This document shows, piece after piece, positions 1 through 8,180 of a stretch of DNA of 64,000 nucleotides. The notes under the pieces were generated by a model. It made no database searches and was not told the DNA's origin. It saw only the letters and a list, made by a program, of their open reading frames with translations. The DNA is from Cellulomonas fengjieae (GTDB lineage Bacteria > Actinomycetota > Actinomycetes > Actinomycetales > Cellulomonadaceae). Location of the stretch: positions 1,116,001 to 1,180,000 of the forward strand of contig NZ_CP074404.1 in NCBI RefSeq assembly GCF_018388465.1. The letters are read 5' to 3'. The translations under genes and the position numbers were made by a program. Every line of letters starts with the position of its first letter. The stretch's first letter is position 1.

Positions 1-260
1 CCGAGTGGGCGACCAAGGACCCGATCGTGCGGATCGAGCGGCTGCTGAGGGCCCGCGGTGCGCTGTCCGACGAGCGCTCCGCCGAGATCGCCCGGACGGC
101 CGACGCGTTCGCCGCGCGGATGCGGGAGGGCTGCTACGGGCTGCCGGACCCCGAGCCGCTGAGCGTGTTCGACCACGTGCTCGTGGAGCCGACCGCCGAG
201 CTCGACCGGCAGCGCAGCCAGTACGCCGCCTACCTCGCGATGTTCGACGGGGAGGCGTGA
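1..260 (+). CDS. bkdA: Branched-chain 2-oxo acid dehydrogenase E1 alpha subunit, C-terminal end (partial)
   Basis: Only the last 85 or so residues are in the window; the frame is set by codons beginning at base 3 and the gene starts upstream. The tail (residues around EWATKDPIVRIERLL, then a helical segment ending in YLAMFDGEA) looks like the C-terminus of the thiamine-diphosphate E1 alpha subunit, which decarboxylates the 2-oxo acid and passes the acyl group to lipoyl-E2. The stop codon (258-260) overlaps the ATG of the E1 beta gene as TGATG, so the two subunits are translationally coupled. The identity rests mainly on the two following genes. Branched-chain specificity is inferred from the leucine-catabolic neighbourhood; a pyruvate enzyme is the alternative. 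Confidence 0.85.
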   Translation, partial: EWATKDPIVRIERLLRARGALSDERSAEIARTADAFAARMREGCYGLPDPEPLSVFDHVLVEPTAELDRQRSQYAAYLAMFDGEA

Positions 261-1267
261 TGACGACCATGACGCTCGCCGCTGCCCTGGGCTCGGGGTT
301 GCGGCACGCCCTCGACGACGACCCCACCGTGGTCCTGCTCGGCGAGGACATCGGGACGCTCGGCGGGGTGTTCCGCGTGACCGACGGGCTCCAGCGCGAC
401 TTCGGCGCCGACCGCGTCATGGACACCCCGCTGGCCGAGGCCGGGATCATGGGGGTCGCCGTCGGCCTCGCGTACCGCGGGTACCGGCCGGTCGTGGAGA
501 TCCAGTTCGACGGGTTCGTCTTCCCGGCGCTGGACCAGCTGATCACGCAGGTGGCGAGGATCCACTACCGGACCGGCGGCGCGGTGCGCATGCCGATCAC
601 GGTGCGGATCCCGTACGGCGGCGGCATCGGCGCGGTCGAGCACCACTCCGAGTCGCCCGAGGCCTACGTCGCCCACACGCCCGGCCTTCGCGTGGTGACG
701 CCCGCCGGCCCCCAGGACGGCCACACGATGCTGCGGCAGGCGATCGCGTGCGACGACCCCGTGGTGTTCTTCGAGCCGAAGCGGCGCTACTGGGTCAAGG
801 GCGAGGTCGACGAGTCCCTCGACGACGCCGCACCGCTGGACCGCGCGCGGGTGGTGGTCGAGGGCACCGACGTCACGCTCGTCGCGTACGGCCCGCTGGT
901 CGTCACGGCACGCGACGCGGCGCTGGCGGCGCAGGACGACGGGCTCTCGGTGGAGGTGGTCGACCTGCGCTCGCTGTCGCCGATCGACGTGGACACCGTC
1001 GAGGCGTCCGTGCGCCGGACCGGCCGGCTCGTCGTCACGCACGAGGCCCAGGGCAGCGGCGGACTCGGCGCGGAGATCGTCGCGAGCCTGGTCGACCGCT
1101 GCTTCGACGCGCTGAAGGCGGCGCCGGTGCGGGTGACCGGCTTCGACACCCCGTACCCGGCGGCCAAGGTGGAGGAGCACTTCCTGCCCGACCTGGACCG
1201 GGTGCTCGACGCGGTCGACCGCGTGATGGGCAGGGCGCACTCGCTGACCGGATGGAGGGCGTCATGA
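260..1267 (+). CDS. bkdB: Branched-chain 2-oxo acid dehydrogenase E1 beta subunit
   Basis: 335 residues, full length for the family. It pairs with E1 alpha to form the thiamine-diphosphate active site of the cytosolic 2-oxo acid dehydrogenase complex. The N-terminal pyrimidine-binding transketolase domain (about residues 1-175) carries VLLGEDIGTLGGVFRVT, FGADRVMDTPLAEAGIMG and the IPYGGGIGAVEHHSES segment. The C-terminal transketolase domain (about 200-330) ends with the typical FDTPYPAAKVEEHFLPD. The start is the ATG at 260, which overlaps the E1 alpha stop; an upstream open frame in the same phase from base 5 only reads through E1 alpha. The stop overlaps the E2 start as ATGA. Family assignment is secure. 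Substrate preference (branched-chain rather than pyruvate) is inferred from context. Confidence 0.93.
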   Translation: MTTMTLAAALGSGLRHALDDDPTVVLLGEDIGTLGGVFRVTDGLQRDFGADRVMDTPLAEAGIMGVAVGLAYRGYRPVVEIQFDGFVFPALDQLITQVARIHYRTGGAVRMPITVRIPYGGGIGAVEHHSESPEAYVAHTPGLRVVTPAGPQDGHTMLRQAIACDDPVVFFEPKRRYWVKGEVDESLDDAAPLDRARVVVEGTDVTLVAYGPLVVTARDAALAAQDDGLSVEVVDLRSLSPIDVDTVEASVRRTGRLVVTHEAQGSGGLGAEIVASLVDRCFDALKAAPVRVTGFDTPYPAAKVEEHFLPDLDRVLDAVDRVMGRAHSLTGWRAS

Positions 1268-2655
1268 CCACGATCGAGACGGTGACGCTGCCGGACCTGG
1301 GAGAGGGACTCACGGAGTCCGACCTCGTGGAGTGGGTCGTCGCGGTGGGGGACACCGTCGCGCTCAACCAGGTGGTCGCTGAGGTGGAGACCGTCAAGGC
1401 GTTGGTGCAGCTCCCGTCGCCGTACGCCGGGGTGGTCGCCGAGCTGCTCGTCGAGCCGGGCGTGACCGTGCCCGTGGGCACGGCACTGCTCACGATCGCG
1501 GTGGAGGAACCCGCGGTCGCCGAGGACGCGCAGCCCGCCGCACCCGAGGGCACCGCCGCACCGGAACCGGGCGCCGCCGCACCCGAGCGCACCGCCGTGC
1601 TCGTCGGGTACGGGCCGCTGGTCGGCTCCTCGGCGCGACCCTTGCGGCGCGCGCGGTCGGCGCAGTGGGCGGCGGCGCACGCGGGTGCGCAGGAGGCGCG
1701 GCTCGCGCTGGCGGGGCGACCGATCGGGCCGAAGGTGCTGCCGCCGGTGCGCAAGCTGGCGCACGACCTCGGCGTCGACCTCAACAAGGTGGAGTGGTCG
1801 GGGACCGACGGCATGATCACCCGCGAGGACGTGCTGCGTGCCGTCTCGAGCGCACCGGTCGCACCCGACGCCCGACGGCCCGACGCGCTGTCGGCGGCGC
1901 ACCGGCCCGGTCTCGCGGGGCCCGCAGGCCGACCGGCCGAGAGCCCGCCTGGCCAGCGCGAGACGCGCACGCCCGTCGCGGGCGTCCGCAAGCAGACCGC
2001 CGCCGCGATGGTGGCCAGCGCGTTCACGGCTCCGCATGCGTCCACGTCGCTGACGGTCGACGTCACCCCGACCCTCGAGCTGCTGACGGAGCTCCGGCGG
2101 GACCCGTCGCTGGAGGGTCATCGGTTGACCATCCTCACCGTCGTCGCCAAGGCCGTGACGCTCGCGCTCCGGGTCCACCCGGCGCTCAACGCGCACTGGG
2201 ACGAGCTGGCGGGGGAGATCGTCCAGTACGACTACGTGCACCTGGGCGTCGCCGTGGCGACGCCCCGCGGGCTGCTGGTGCCGACGGTCAAGGATGCGGA
2301 CCGCATGCGGCTGCCCGAGCTCGCCGATGCGGTGGCGGCACTCACCGAAGCGGCGCGGTCGGGGACGACGACGCCCGGCGACCTGGCCGGCGGCACGATC
2401 ACGATCACCAACATCGGGGTGTTCGGCGTCGACACCGGCACGCCGATCCTGGTGCCGGGGCAGGCCGCGATCCTGGCGATGGGCGCGATCCGGCGTCAGC
2501 CGTGGGAGTTCCAGGACCGGGTCGCGCTGCGCAGCGTGCTGACGCTCAGCCTGTCGTTCGACCACCGGCTGGTCGACGGCGCCGAGGCCGCGCGGTTCCT
2601 GGCCGACGTGGGCTCGATCCTCGCGCGACCCGGCTCGGTGCTGCGCATGGTCTAG
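1264..2655 (+). CDS. bkdC: Dihydrolipoyllysine acyltransferase (E2) of the branched-chain complex
   Basis: 463 residues. It accepts the acyl group from E1 on a lipoyl arm and transfers it to CoA, forming the core of the complex. One lipoyl domain lies at residues 1-80, with the modified lysine at K45 in ETVKALVQ. An Ala/Pro/Glu-rich linker follows (about 82-115), then a peripheral-subunit-binding domain at about 155-195 (PPVRKLAHDLGVDL ... GMITREDVL), a second linker, and the catalytic acyltransferase domain with the HRLVDG motif (H434, D438) near the C-terminus. The start ATG overlaps the E1 beta stop. No E3 gene follows; the complex must use a dihydrolipoamide dehydrogenase encoded elsewhere. 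A palindromic repeat that can act as a terminator follows the stop. Confidence 0.93.
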   Translation: MTTIETVTLPDLGEGLTESDLVEWVVAVGDTVALNQVVAEVETVKALVQLPSPYAGVVAELLVEPGVTVPVGTALLTIAVEEPAVAEDAQPAAPEGTAAPEPGAAAPERTAVLVGYGPLVGSSARPLRRARSAQWAAAHAGAQEARLALAGRPIGPKVLPPVRKLAHDLGVDLNKVEWSGTDGMITREDVLRAVSSAPVAPDARRPDALSAAHRPGLAGPAGRPAESPPGQRETRTPVAGVRKQTAAAMVASAFTAPHASTSLTVDVTPTLELLTELRRDPSLEGHRLTILTVVAKAVTLALRVHPALNAHWDELAGEIVQYDYVHLGVAVATPRGLLVPTVKDADRMRLPELADAVAALTEAARSGTTTPGDLAGGTITITNIGVFGVDTGTPILVPGQAAILAMGAIRRQPWEFQDRVALRSVLTLSLSFDHRLVDGAEAARFLADVGSILARPGSVLRMV

Positions 2656-2660
2656 TCCCC

Positions 2661-2722
2661 GGCGCCGAGCTCGTCACTCCGGGCCGACCTCGTCCGTTGC
2701 AACTGACGAGGTCGGCCCGGGC
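2661..2722. repeat. Palindromic intergenic repeat, copy 1 (probable terminator)
   Basis: This 62-base element lies between two convergent genes. A 16-bp perfect stem (2679-2694 with 2705-2720) encloses the 10-base loop CGTTGCAACT. A second copy with the same order of words lies at 4279-4338. It differs at a handful of positions, and one stem base pair is changed on both arms (GACC/GGTC here, GAGC/GCTC there), which argues that the fold matters. No T-run follows, as is usual in high-GC actinomycetes. Terminator function is inferred from its place after bkdC and after the hydrolase on the opposite strand. Confidence 0.7.
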
Positions 2723-2763
2723 TGACGAGGTGGGCGCGGCGTCACGGGTGCGCGCGGCGACCG

Positions 2764-3642
2764 TCAGGCGTCGAGGCGGCGGTAGAAGGCCAGCAGCGTC
2801 TCGGCGAGAGCGTCCGGTGCCTCCAGCGCAACGAGGTGCCCGATGCCGTCGATCGTCGCGGTGGTGACGTCCGTGGCGACCGCGTGCATCGTCCGGCTGG
2901 TGAACGGGCCGCTGCCGGCGTCGACCGCGAGGACCGGCATCGTCAGGCGGTGCTCCGCGGCGAGCCGCGCGATCTCATCGCCCTCCGTGAGCATCGAGCC
3001 GTAGATGCCGGTCGTCCCGCGCAGACCGTCGGGCCGCGAGTAGACCCGCGTGAGCTCGTCGACGTCCACGTCGGTGACGGCGCCCGGGGTCCCGTTCATC
3101 GCGGGGAGGGCGAAGCCGGTGAGGAACTCGCGCTCGCGGCCGACGAGCAGCAGCTCGGGGATGCCCGGAGCACCCAGGAACCCGACGTGCCACGACCCGC
3201 CGCGCGCCACGTCCGCGAACTGCTCCAGCCCGAACCCGGGCAGCGCCGCCTCGATGGCCGTGTAGCTGCGCAGGAGCTCGGGGTGCTGGGCGGCAAGGCG
3301 GAACGTGGGAGTTCCGCCGATGTCCTGGCCGGTGAGGTGGACCGCACCCAGGTCGAGGTGCGTGATGAGCCGACGCAGGCTCTCGGCGAACGTCGAGCTG
3401 GTGTAGTCGCCGGGCCGGGTGCCGGAGTCGCCGAACCCGGGCAGGTCGACCGCGATGACGCGATGCTCGGCGGCGAGCAGCGGGATCACCTTGTGGAACG
3501 CCCACCACGACTCCGGAAAGCCGTGGACCAGGAGCACGGGTGTCCCGGTGTCGCCGGCGCTGACGTAGTGCAGCTCGGTGCCGTCGAGCGTGGCGCGGTG
3601 GTGCGTCACCTCGGGGATCGAGGCGGGGGTCGTGGTGGACAT
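2764..3642 (-). CDS. Alpha/beta hydrolase of the epoxide hydrolase / haloalkane dehalogenase type
   Basis: 292 residues. The oxyanion-hole motif HGFP (40-43) and the nucleophile elbow GQDIGG, with Asp107 in place of serine, mark it as the Asp-nucleophile branch of the alpha/beta hydrolases, which open epoxides or remove halogens. The catalytic His lies near the C-terminus (GIGHLVALEAP). The chosen start at 3642 (MSTTTPAS) is preceded by AAGGAG; an open frame continues upstream through the operator region but has no ribosome site. The gene is divergent from a MarR regulator. Its promoter, TTGACG (3703-3708) with TACAGT (3679-3684) on this strand, is covered by three operator-like sites, so repression by that MarR and induction by the substrate or a related chemical are likely. 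The exact substrate is unknown. Confidence 0.85.
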   Translation of the reverse strand: MSTTTPASIPEVTHHRATLDGTELHYVSAGDTGTPVLLVHGFPESWWAFHKVIPLLAAEHRVIAVDLPGFGDSGTRPGDYTSSTFAESLRRLITHLDLGAVHLTGQDIGGTPTFRLAAQHPELLRSYTAIEAALPGFGLEQFADVARGGSWHVGFLGAPGIPELLLVGREREFLTGFALPAMNGTPGAVTDVDVDELTRVYSRPDGLRGTTGIYGSMLTEGDEIARLAAEHRLTMPVLAVDAGSGPFTSRTMHAVATDVTTATIDGIGHLVALEAPDALAETLLAFYRRLDA

Positions 3643-3660
3643 GTCGCTCCTTCGCGGTTG

Positions 3661-3722
3661 GACAACCAGGTTGTCGTAACTGTAGAAACCTGGTTGTCGA
3701 TACGTCAACCTGGTTGTCGTAA
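3661..3722. promoter_or_regulatory. Triple MarR operator and divergent promoter
   Basis: Three copies of an AACCWGGTTGTCG word occur in 62 bases: 3661-3675 is the perfect palindrome GACAACC-A-GGTTGTC, and partial palindromes occupy about 3685-3702 and 3705-3722. The sites start 20-23 bp apart, about two helical turns. On the minus strand they lie over the -35, in the spacer and downstream of the -10 of the hydrolase promoter. The third also overlaps the likely TAACAT -10 box (3720-3725) of the MarR gene. This is the classic layout of an autoregulated MarR repressor that also controls its divergent neighbour. Confidence 0.75.
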
Positions 3723-3731
3723 CATCGCGGC

Positions 3732-4205
3732 ATGACCCGATCAGGTGCCGACCTCGCGCTGCTGCTCCTGGGGGGCTTCCGTGCCCTCGCCGACGCGGGG
3801 AGCGCCGAGCTGGCCGAGCGCGGCTTCGACAAGATCCGGCCGATCCACGACTTCGCCCTGCACTCGATCGTCGCCGGCGCCGAGACGACGGCCGAGCTCG
3901 CGCACGAGCTCGGCATCTCGAAGCAGGCGGTGATCAAGACCGTCGGCTTCCTCGAGGCGGAGGGCTACGTGACCGTCGCGGCCGACGAGCGCGACGGCCG
4001 GCGCCGGCTCTACTCGCTCACCGAGAGGGGCCAGGAGCTGCTGCGCACGGGGCAGGAGGTGTTCGACGAGCTCCGGGACCGGTGGGCGCAGCGGATCGGC
4101 GCCGACCAGGTGGAGGCGCTCGGGGACGCGCTCGCCGACCTCGGCGTGCGCGCCCCCGCCCACCACGATGCCGCGGGCTGGTTCAGTGGGTCACCGGCCG
4201 AGTAG
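3732..4205 (+). CDS. MarR-family transcriptional repressor
   Basis: 157 residues, normal for the family. A winged helix-turn-helix spans about residues 45-110: TTAELAHELGISKQAVIKTV is the recognition helix region and DERDGRRRLYSLTERG is the wing and following helix. Flanking N- and C-terminal helices would form the dimer interface. It probably binds the three repeated sites just upstream and represses both itself and the divergent epoxide-hydrolase-like gene, with release by a small aromatic or hydrophobic ligand. The ATG lies 6 bases after a TAACAT box and has no Shine-Dalgarno sequence, which suggests a leaderless message. Ligand unknown. Confidence 0.88.
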   Translation: MTRSGADLALLLLGGFRALADAGSAELAERGFDKIRPIHDFALHSIVAGAETTAELAHELGISKQAVIKTVGFLEAEGYVTVAADERDGRRRLYSLTERGQELLRTGQEVFDELRDRWAQRIGADQVEALGDALADLGVRAPAHHDAAGWFSGSPAE

Positions 4206-4278
4206 GCCGGGCGCGTCAGCGTTCCCGGATCACCCAGGGCGGTCAGCGCACCGGCGCTGCTCACGGTCCTCGGGGGCA

Positions 4279-4338
4279 GGCGCCGAACTCGTCACTGCCG
4301 GCCGAGCTCGTCCGTTGCAGCTGACGAGCTCGGCGCGG
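4279..4338. repeat. Palindromic intergenic repeat, copy 2 (probable terminator)
   Basis: Second copy of the element at 2661-2722, again between convergent genes (MarR and the reductase-like gene). The stem GCCGAGCTCGTC (4301-4312) pairs with GACGAGCTCGGC (4323-4334) around a CGTTGCAGCT loop. Relative to copy 1 one stem pair is flipped on both sides. The outer part of the longer stem seen in copy 1 is not kept here. Confidence 0.68.
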
Positions 4339-4360
4339 ACGGACGGGCTCGCCCGCGCGG

Positions 4361-4963
4361 TCAGCGCAGCCGGTCGTAGACGAGTGACAGGGTGCCGTGC
4401 TCACCGGCCGACTGGCGCGCGAGTGCCCACTGCGCGGTCGGCAGGCCGGCGTCGAAGAGCCGCGGCCCGCCGCCGAGGAAGACCGGGAAGATCGTGAGCG
4501 CCAGCCGGTCCACCAGATCGTCGGCCAGCAGCGCCTTGATCACGCTCGCGCTGGACAGCACGAGGATGTCCCCGCCGTCGGCCGCACGCAGGTTCCCGAC
4601 CGCCTCAGCGGTCGGCGTGTCGACGATCGTCGTCCGCTCCCACGGCGCCTCGCTCAGCGTGGAGGACAGCACCACCTTCTCCACGTCGACGAGCCAGCGC
4701 GCGAACGCCTCGTCGCGCCCGTCGACACCGTCGGCGCCGATGACCGTGGGCCAGAAGCTGAGGAACCCCTCGGCGTTGCGCCGCCCGAGCAGCGCCGTCG
4801 TGGCCGGCTCCCAGAGGACCGTGAGGTGGTCGCGGGCGACGTCCGTGAACGCGTACGGCATCACCCAGCTCATGTCGTCGGGGTTGTCCGGGTGGGCGTA
4901 GTACCCGTCGAGAGACAGGCTCATGTTGGTGACGACCCGTCGGCCGGCTGCGTGCTCGGTCAT
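4361..4963 (-). CDS. Dihydrofolate reductase family protein (RibD C-terminal-like)
   Basis: 200 residues. The protein has the DHFR/RibD-C fold signature: an opening strand VVTNMSLSLDGYYAH, a central GRRNAEGF turn, a region with KVVLSSTL, the nucleotide-binding strand GGDILVLSSASVIKALL and a closing FLGGGPRLFD. Members are NADPH-dependent reductases of pteridine-like or unknown substrates; many are uncharacterised. The ATG overlaps the stop of the upstream ArsR/SRPBCC gene (4960-4963, ATGA), so the two form one operon on the minus strand. That pairing is common in actinomycetes, where the ArsR protein probably controls the reductase. The substrate cannot be deduced. Confidence 0.85.
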   Translation of the reverse strand: MTEHAAGRRVVTNMSLSLDGYYAHPDNPDDMSWVMPYAFTDVARDHLTVLWEPATTALLGRRNAEGFLSFWPTVIGADGVDGRDEAFARWLVDVEKVVLSSTLSEAPWERTTIVDTPTAEAVGNLRAADGGDILVLSSASVIKALLADDLVDRLALTIFPVFLGGGPRLFDAGLPTAQWALARQSAGEHGTLSLVYDRLR

Positions 4964-5796
4964 GTCGCGCTCCTCGTGTCGGTGTCGTGCGAGCCCGGGG
5001 CGCGGGTCGCCGCGAGCGTGTCGAGGCTCTGACCGAACCCCGTCCGGATGCCGGCGATGAAGTCCGCCGAGTCGACGGTGCTGTCGCTGATCCGGAAGTC
5101 GACGTCCAGCTCGGTGCCCTGCTCGGTGGGCCGGAGCGAGAGGTCGAGGTGGGACGTGAACGCGGCGCTGCCGTCGGGCAACAACGGGGACAGCCGGTAG
5201 GCGATGCGTTCCTGCGCTCGGACGTCCTCGACGACGCCCTCCGCGCGACCGGCGACCAACGCGGTGCCGTCGGCGTCCTCAGCCTCGCGGTACTCCAGGA
5301 CCACTCGACCGCCGGGCCGCGCCTCGAAGACCAGCTCGGAGATGCGCAGCCCCTCGGGCGCCCACCAGCGGGCGAGCAGGGCCGGATCGGTCAGTCGGTG
5401 CCAGACGGCCTCGGAGGACTCGGCGAGTGACCGGTGGAAGTGGAACAGCCGCTCGTCGGCCCATCCCGCTTGCTGGGCTGCGAGCCGCTCGGCGTCGAGC
5501 TGCAGCCCGTACGCGTCGAAGGCCTCCCGTGCGCCGGTCGCGGTGTCGGCGAGGGCGCCGAGGGCTGCTGCCAGCTCTCGCAGCGGACCCGGTTCGAGTG
5601 CGTAGATCCGGCGCTGGCCAGTGCGCTGAGAGGTGACGATGCCCGCACGTTCCAAGGTCTGCAGGTGCTTGGTCGTCTGGGGCTGGCGCGCGCCGGCGAG
5701 CTGTGCGAGCACACCGACCGAGCGTGGCCGCTCGGCCACCAGCGTCACCAGCCGCCAGCGCGCCGGGTCCGCGAGGGCCGTGAGGAGTACATCCAT
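4960..5796 (-). CDS. ArsR-type regulator fused to an SRPBCC (AHSA1) domain
   Basis: 278 residues. An N-terminal ArsR winged helix (about 1-90: LADPARWRLVTLVAERPRSV, then ARQPQTTKHLQTLERAGIV) is joined to a C-terminal START/AHSA1-like ligand-binding domain (about 115-265: SLAESSEAVWHRLTDPALLA, RWWAPEGLR, GGRVVLEY). No metal-binding cysteines are seen, so it is probably not a metal sensor; the SRPBCC half could bind a hydrophobic ligand. It is first in an operon with the DHFR-like gene. The ATG at 5796 has no clear ribosome site and lies just downstream of an inverted repeat, consistent with a short or absent 5' leader and autoregulation. Confidence 0.85.
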   Translation of the reverse strand: MDVLLTALADPARWRLVTLVAERPRSVGVLAQLAGARQPQTTKHLQTLERAGIVTSQRTGQRRIYALEPGPLRELAAALGALADTATGAREAFDAYGLQLDAERLAAQQAGWADERLFHFHRSLAESSEAVWHRLTDPALLARWWAPEGLRISELVFEARPGGRVVLEYREAEDADGTALVAGRAEGVVEDVRAQERIAYRLSPLLPDGSAAFTSHLDLSLRPTEQGTELDVDFRISDSTVDSADFIAGIRTGFGQSLDTLAATRAPGSHDTDTRSAT

Positions 5797-5805
5797 GTAC
5801 GGGAG

Positions 5806-5833
5806 TATTCTCGATAACGAATATGCGCGTCAA
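5806..5833 (-). promoter_or_regulatory. Putative ArsR operator and promoter
   Basis: Directly upstream of the ArsR/SRPBCC start lies the inverted repeat TATTC-N8-GAATA (5806-5823), AT-rich against a GC-rich background. On the minus strand TTGACG (rc 5828-5833) is a good -35 hexamer, and GAGAAT about 15 bp on could serve as a -10. The repeat sits between -35 and start, where a repressor would block polymerase. The assignment to the ArsR protein is by position only. Confidence 0.5.
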
Positions 5834-5886
5834 GGAATATTACGCTCGACGCCGGCCCGCTCCTCCGGTCTCCGCGTCGTGGAGGT

Positions 5887-6483
5887 TCACGCGTCCGGCT
5901 GCCCCAGGGCGGCCAGCGCCATCTGCTCCAGCAGGGCCCGGGTGCGGGCGGCCGTGACCGACCGGGCGCTGTGCGGGGTCGAGTTGAGCAGGCCGAACGT
6001 CGCCTGCGCGCGCAGGCGGAGCTCGGCGCGGTCGGTCGACGGGCTGAGCCGGGCCAGCACGTCGACCCACAGGGTGATGTAGCGCCGCTGCAGGTCGCGG
6101 ACCGACTCGCGGTCCGCGGGGGACAGGGCGTTCAGGTCGCGGTCCTGCACGCGGATGACGTCAGGGTCGCGCAGGGCGAAGTCGGCGTGGAAGCGGACGA
6201 GGGAGCGCAGCGCGTCGGCATCGTCGGGCGCCCGCTCGACCACGGCGCGGCCGCCGGCGAGCAACCCCTCGCTCACGCCGACCAGGAGCGAGGCGAGCAC
6301 CGCCTGCTTGCTGGGGAAGTGCCGGTAGACCGCCGGTCCGCTGATCCCGACCGACGAGCCGAGGTCCTCGATCGAGACACCGTCGAAGCCGCGGGTCGCG
6401 AACAGCCGCGCCGCCTCGGACAGCAGGGCGTCGCGACGCTCGGCCTTGGCGCGGACGCGGGCCGTCGTCGGGGCCTCGGACAT
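5887..6483 (-). CDS. TetR-family repressor of the leucine/branched-chain operon (BkaR-like)
   Basis: 198 residues. A TetR helix-turn-helix lies at about residues 20-65 ([20 protein letters not shown], then [18 protein letters not shown]), followed by an all-helical ligand domain. The chosen ATG (6483) has GGAGGAG eight or nine bases upstream; ATG at 6501 is an alternative that adds six residues. It is divergent from accD1-accA1-acyl-CoA dehydrogenase-maoC-citE. In Mycobacterium tuberculosis, as I recall, a TetR repressor at the same place (Rv2506, BkaR) controls the equivalent operon. A near-perfect 22-bp palindrome lies in the shared promoter region. The inducer is probably an acyl-CoA of leucine breakdown (inference). 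Confidence 0.87.
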   Translation of the reverse strand: MSEAPTTARVRAKAERRDALLSEAARLFATRGFDGVSIEDLGSSVGISGPAVYRHFPSKQAVLASLLVGVSEGLLAGGRAVVERAPDDADALRSLVRFHADFALRDPDVIRVQDRDLNALSPADRESVRDLQRRYITLWVDVLARLSPSTDRAELRLRAQATFGLLNSTPHSARSVTAARTRALLEQMALAALGQPDA

Positions 6484-6533
6484 CGTCGGGCGCTCCTCCA
6501 TGGACAACGGGGTGATCGAACACTAGCCTCATT

Positions 6534-6555
6534 TGAGTTAGCGATCACTAACTCA
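6534..6555. promoter_or_regulatory. TetR operator palindrome between bkaR-like gene and accD1
   Basis: The sequence TGAGTTAG-CGATCA-CTAACTCA is a 22-bp palindrome with 8-bp perfect arms around a GATC centre and a single mismatched pair. It is AT-rich compared with its surroundings and lies 51 bp upstream of the TetR start and 22 bp upstream of accD1. This is the expected position and form of a TetR dimer site controlling both directions. Confidence 0.78.
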
Positions 6556-6576
6556 GATCCCGTGGGGACAGCGTCG

Positions 6577-8175
6577 ATGGAGATGCTCAGCACGGCCGCC
6601 GACCCGGCCGCGGCCGCGTTCGCCGCGAACGACGAGTCCCAGCGCGCCCTCGTCGCGGAGCTCGAGGACCGGCTCCGCACCGCGGCGCTCGGCGGGCCGG
6701 AGCGTTCGCGGGACCGGCACGTGGCGCGCGGCAAGCTCCTGCCGCGCGAGCGGATCGACGTGCTGCTCGACGACGGCAGCCCGTTCCTCGAGGTCGCGCC
6801 GCTGGCCGCCGACGGGCTCTACGACGGCGAGGCACCCGGCGCCGGCGTGATCGCAGGCATCGGGCTGGTGCACGGCCGGCACGTGATGGTGCTCTCCAAC
6901 GACGCGACCGTGAAGGGCGGGACTTACTACCCGCTCACCGTGAAGAAGCACCTGCGCGCGCAGGAGATCGCGCTGGCCAACCGGCTGCCCTGCCTGTACC
7001 TGGTCGACTCCGGCGGGGCGTTCCTCCCGATGCAGGACGAGGTGTTCCCGGACCGCGACCACTTCGGCCGGATCTTCTTCCATCAGGCGCGGATGTCCGC
7101 CCGCGGCATCCCGCAGATCGCGTGCGTCATGGGCTCGTGCACCGCGGGCGGCGCCTACGTCCCGGCCATGAGCGACGAGACCGTGATCGTGCGCGGGCAG
7201 GGGACGATCTTCCTGGGCGGCCCGCCGCTGGTGAAGGCGGCGACCGGTGAGGTGGTCACGGCCGAGGACCTCGGTGGCGGCGAGCTGCACTCGCGGGTCT
7301 CGGGCGTGACCGACCACCTGGCGGAGAACGATGCGCACGCCCTGCAGATCGTGCGGGACATCGTCGCGACCCTGCCCGTCCCGACCGGCACCGCGTGGGA
7401 CGTGGCCGAGAGCCGGCCGCCCATGGTCGACGAGGGCCAGCTCTACGGCGTCGTGCCCACCGACCTGCAGACCGCCTACGACGTGCGCGAGGTGATCGCG
7501 CGGCTGGTGGACGGCAGCGAGCTGCACGAGTTCAAGCGCGAGTACGGGACCACGCTGGTCACCGGGTTCGCGCGGCTGCACGGGCACCCCGTGGGGATCG
7601 TCGCCAACAACGGCGTGCTGTTCAGCGAGTCGGCGCTCAAGGGTGCCCACTTCATCGAGCTGTGCGACCAGCGCGGCATCCCGCTGGTGTTCCTGCAGAA
7701 CATCTCGGGGTTCATGGTCGGCCGCGACTACGAGGCCGGTGGGATCGCCAAGCACGGCGCCAAGATGGTCACCGCCGTGGCGACGACCCGCGTGCCCAAG
7801 CTGACCGTGGTGATCGGCGGGTCGTTCGGGGCCGGCAACTACTCGATGTGCGGCCGCGCGTACGACCCGCGGTTCCTGTGGATGTGGCCCGCGAGCCGGA
7901 TCTCGGTCATGGGCGGGGCGCAGGCGTCGTCCGTGCTGGCCACGGTCCGCCGCGAGCAGCTGGGCGACCAGTGGTCCGCGGCGCAGGAGGAGGCGTTCAA
8001 GGCGCCGCTGCGGGCGCAGTACGAGACGCAGGGCAGCCCGTACTACTCGACCGCCCGGCTGTGGGACGACGGGATCATCGACCCCGCCGACACCCGTCGG
8101 ATCCTCGGCATGGCCCTCGACGTGTGCGCCACGGTGCCGCTCGGCGAACCGCGCCTCGGCCTGTTCCGGATGTGA
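6577..8175 (+). CDS. accD1: Methylcrotonyl-CoA carboxylase carboxyltransferase subunit (AccD1-like)
   Basis: 532 residues. This carboxyltransferase moves CO2 from carboxybiotin to 3-methylcrotonyl-CoA in leucine degradation. It shows the oxyanion and CoA-binding loops [31 protein letters not shown] and, in the C-terminal half, [20 protein letters not shown] and [20 protein letters not shown], which are characteristic of the methylcrotonyl-CoA rather than the acetyl/propionyl-CoA type. The ATG at 6577 has GGGGA about eight bases upstream; ATG 6583 is a weaker alternative. It opens a five-gene operon with biotin carboxylase, acyl-CoA dehydrogenase, MaoC and CitE, in the same order as the M. tuberculosis leucine operon. 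The operator palindrome upstream indicates TetR control. Confidence 0.92.
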   Translation: MEMLSTAADPAAAAFAANDESQRALVAELEDRLRTAALGGPERSRDRHVARGKLLPRERIDVLLDDGSPFLEVAPLAADGLYDGEAPGAGVIAGIGLVHGRHVMVLSNDATVKGGTYYPLTVKKHLRAQEIALANRLPCLYLVDSGGAFLPMQDEVFPDRDHFGRIFFHQARMSARGIPQIACVMGSCTAGGAYVPAMSDETVIVRGQGTIFLGGPPLVKAATGEVVTAEDLGGGELHSRVSGVTDHLAENDAHALQIVRDIVATLPVPTGTAWDVAESRPPMVDEGQLYGVVPTDLQTAYDVREVIARLVDGSELHEFKREYGTTLVTGFARLHGHPVGIVANNGVLFSESALKGAHFIELCDQRGIPLVFLQNISGFMVGRDYEAGGIAKHGAKMVTAVATTRVPKLTVVIGGSFGAGNYSMCGRAYDPRFLWMWPASRISVMGGAQASSVLATVRREQLGDQWSAAQEEAFKAPLRAQYETQGSPYYSTARLWDDGIIDPADTRRILGMALDVCATVPLGEPRLGLFRM

Positions 8176-8180
8176 CGGCG

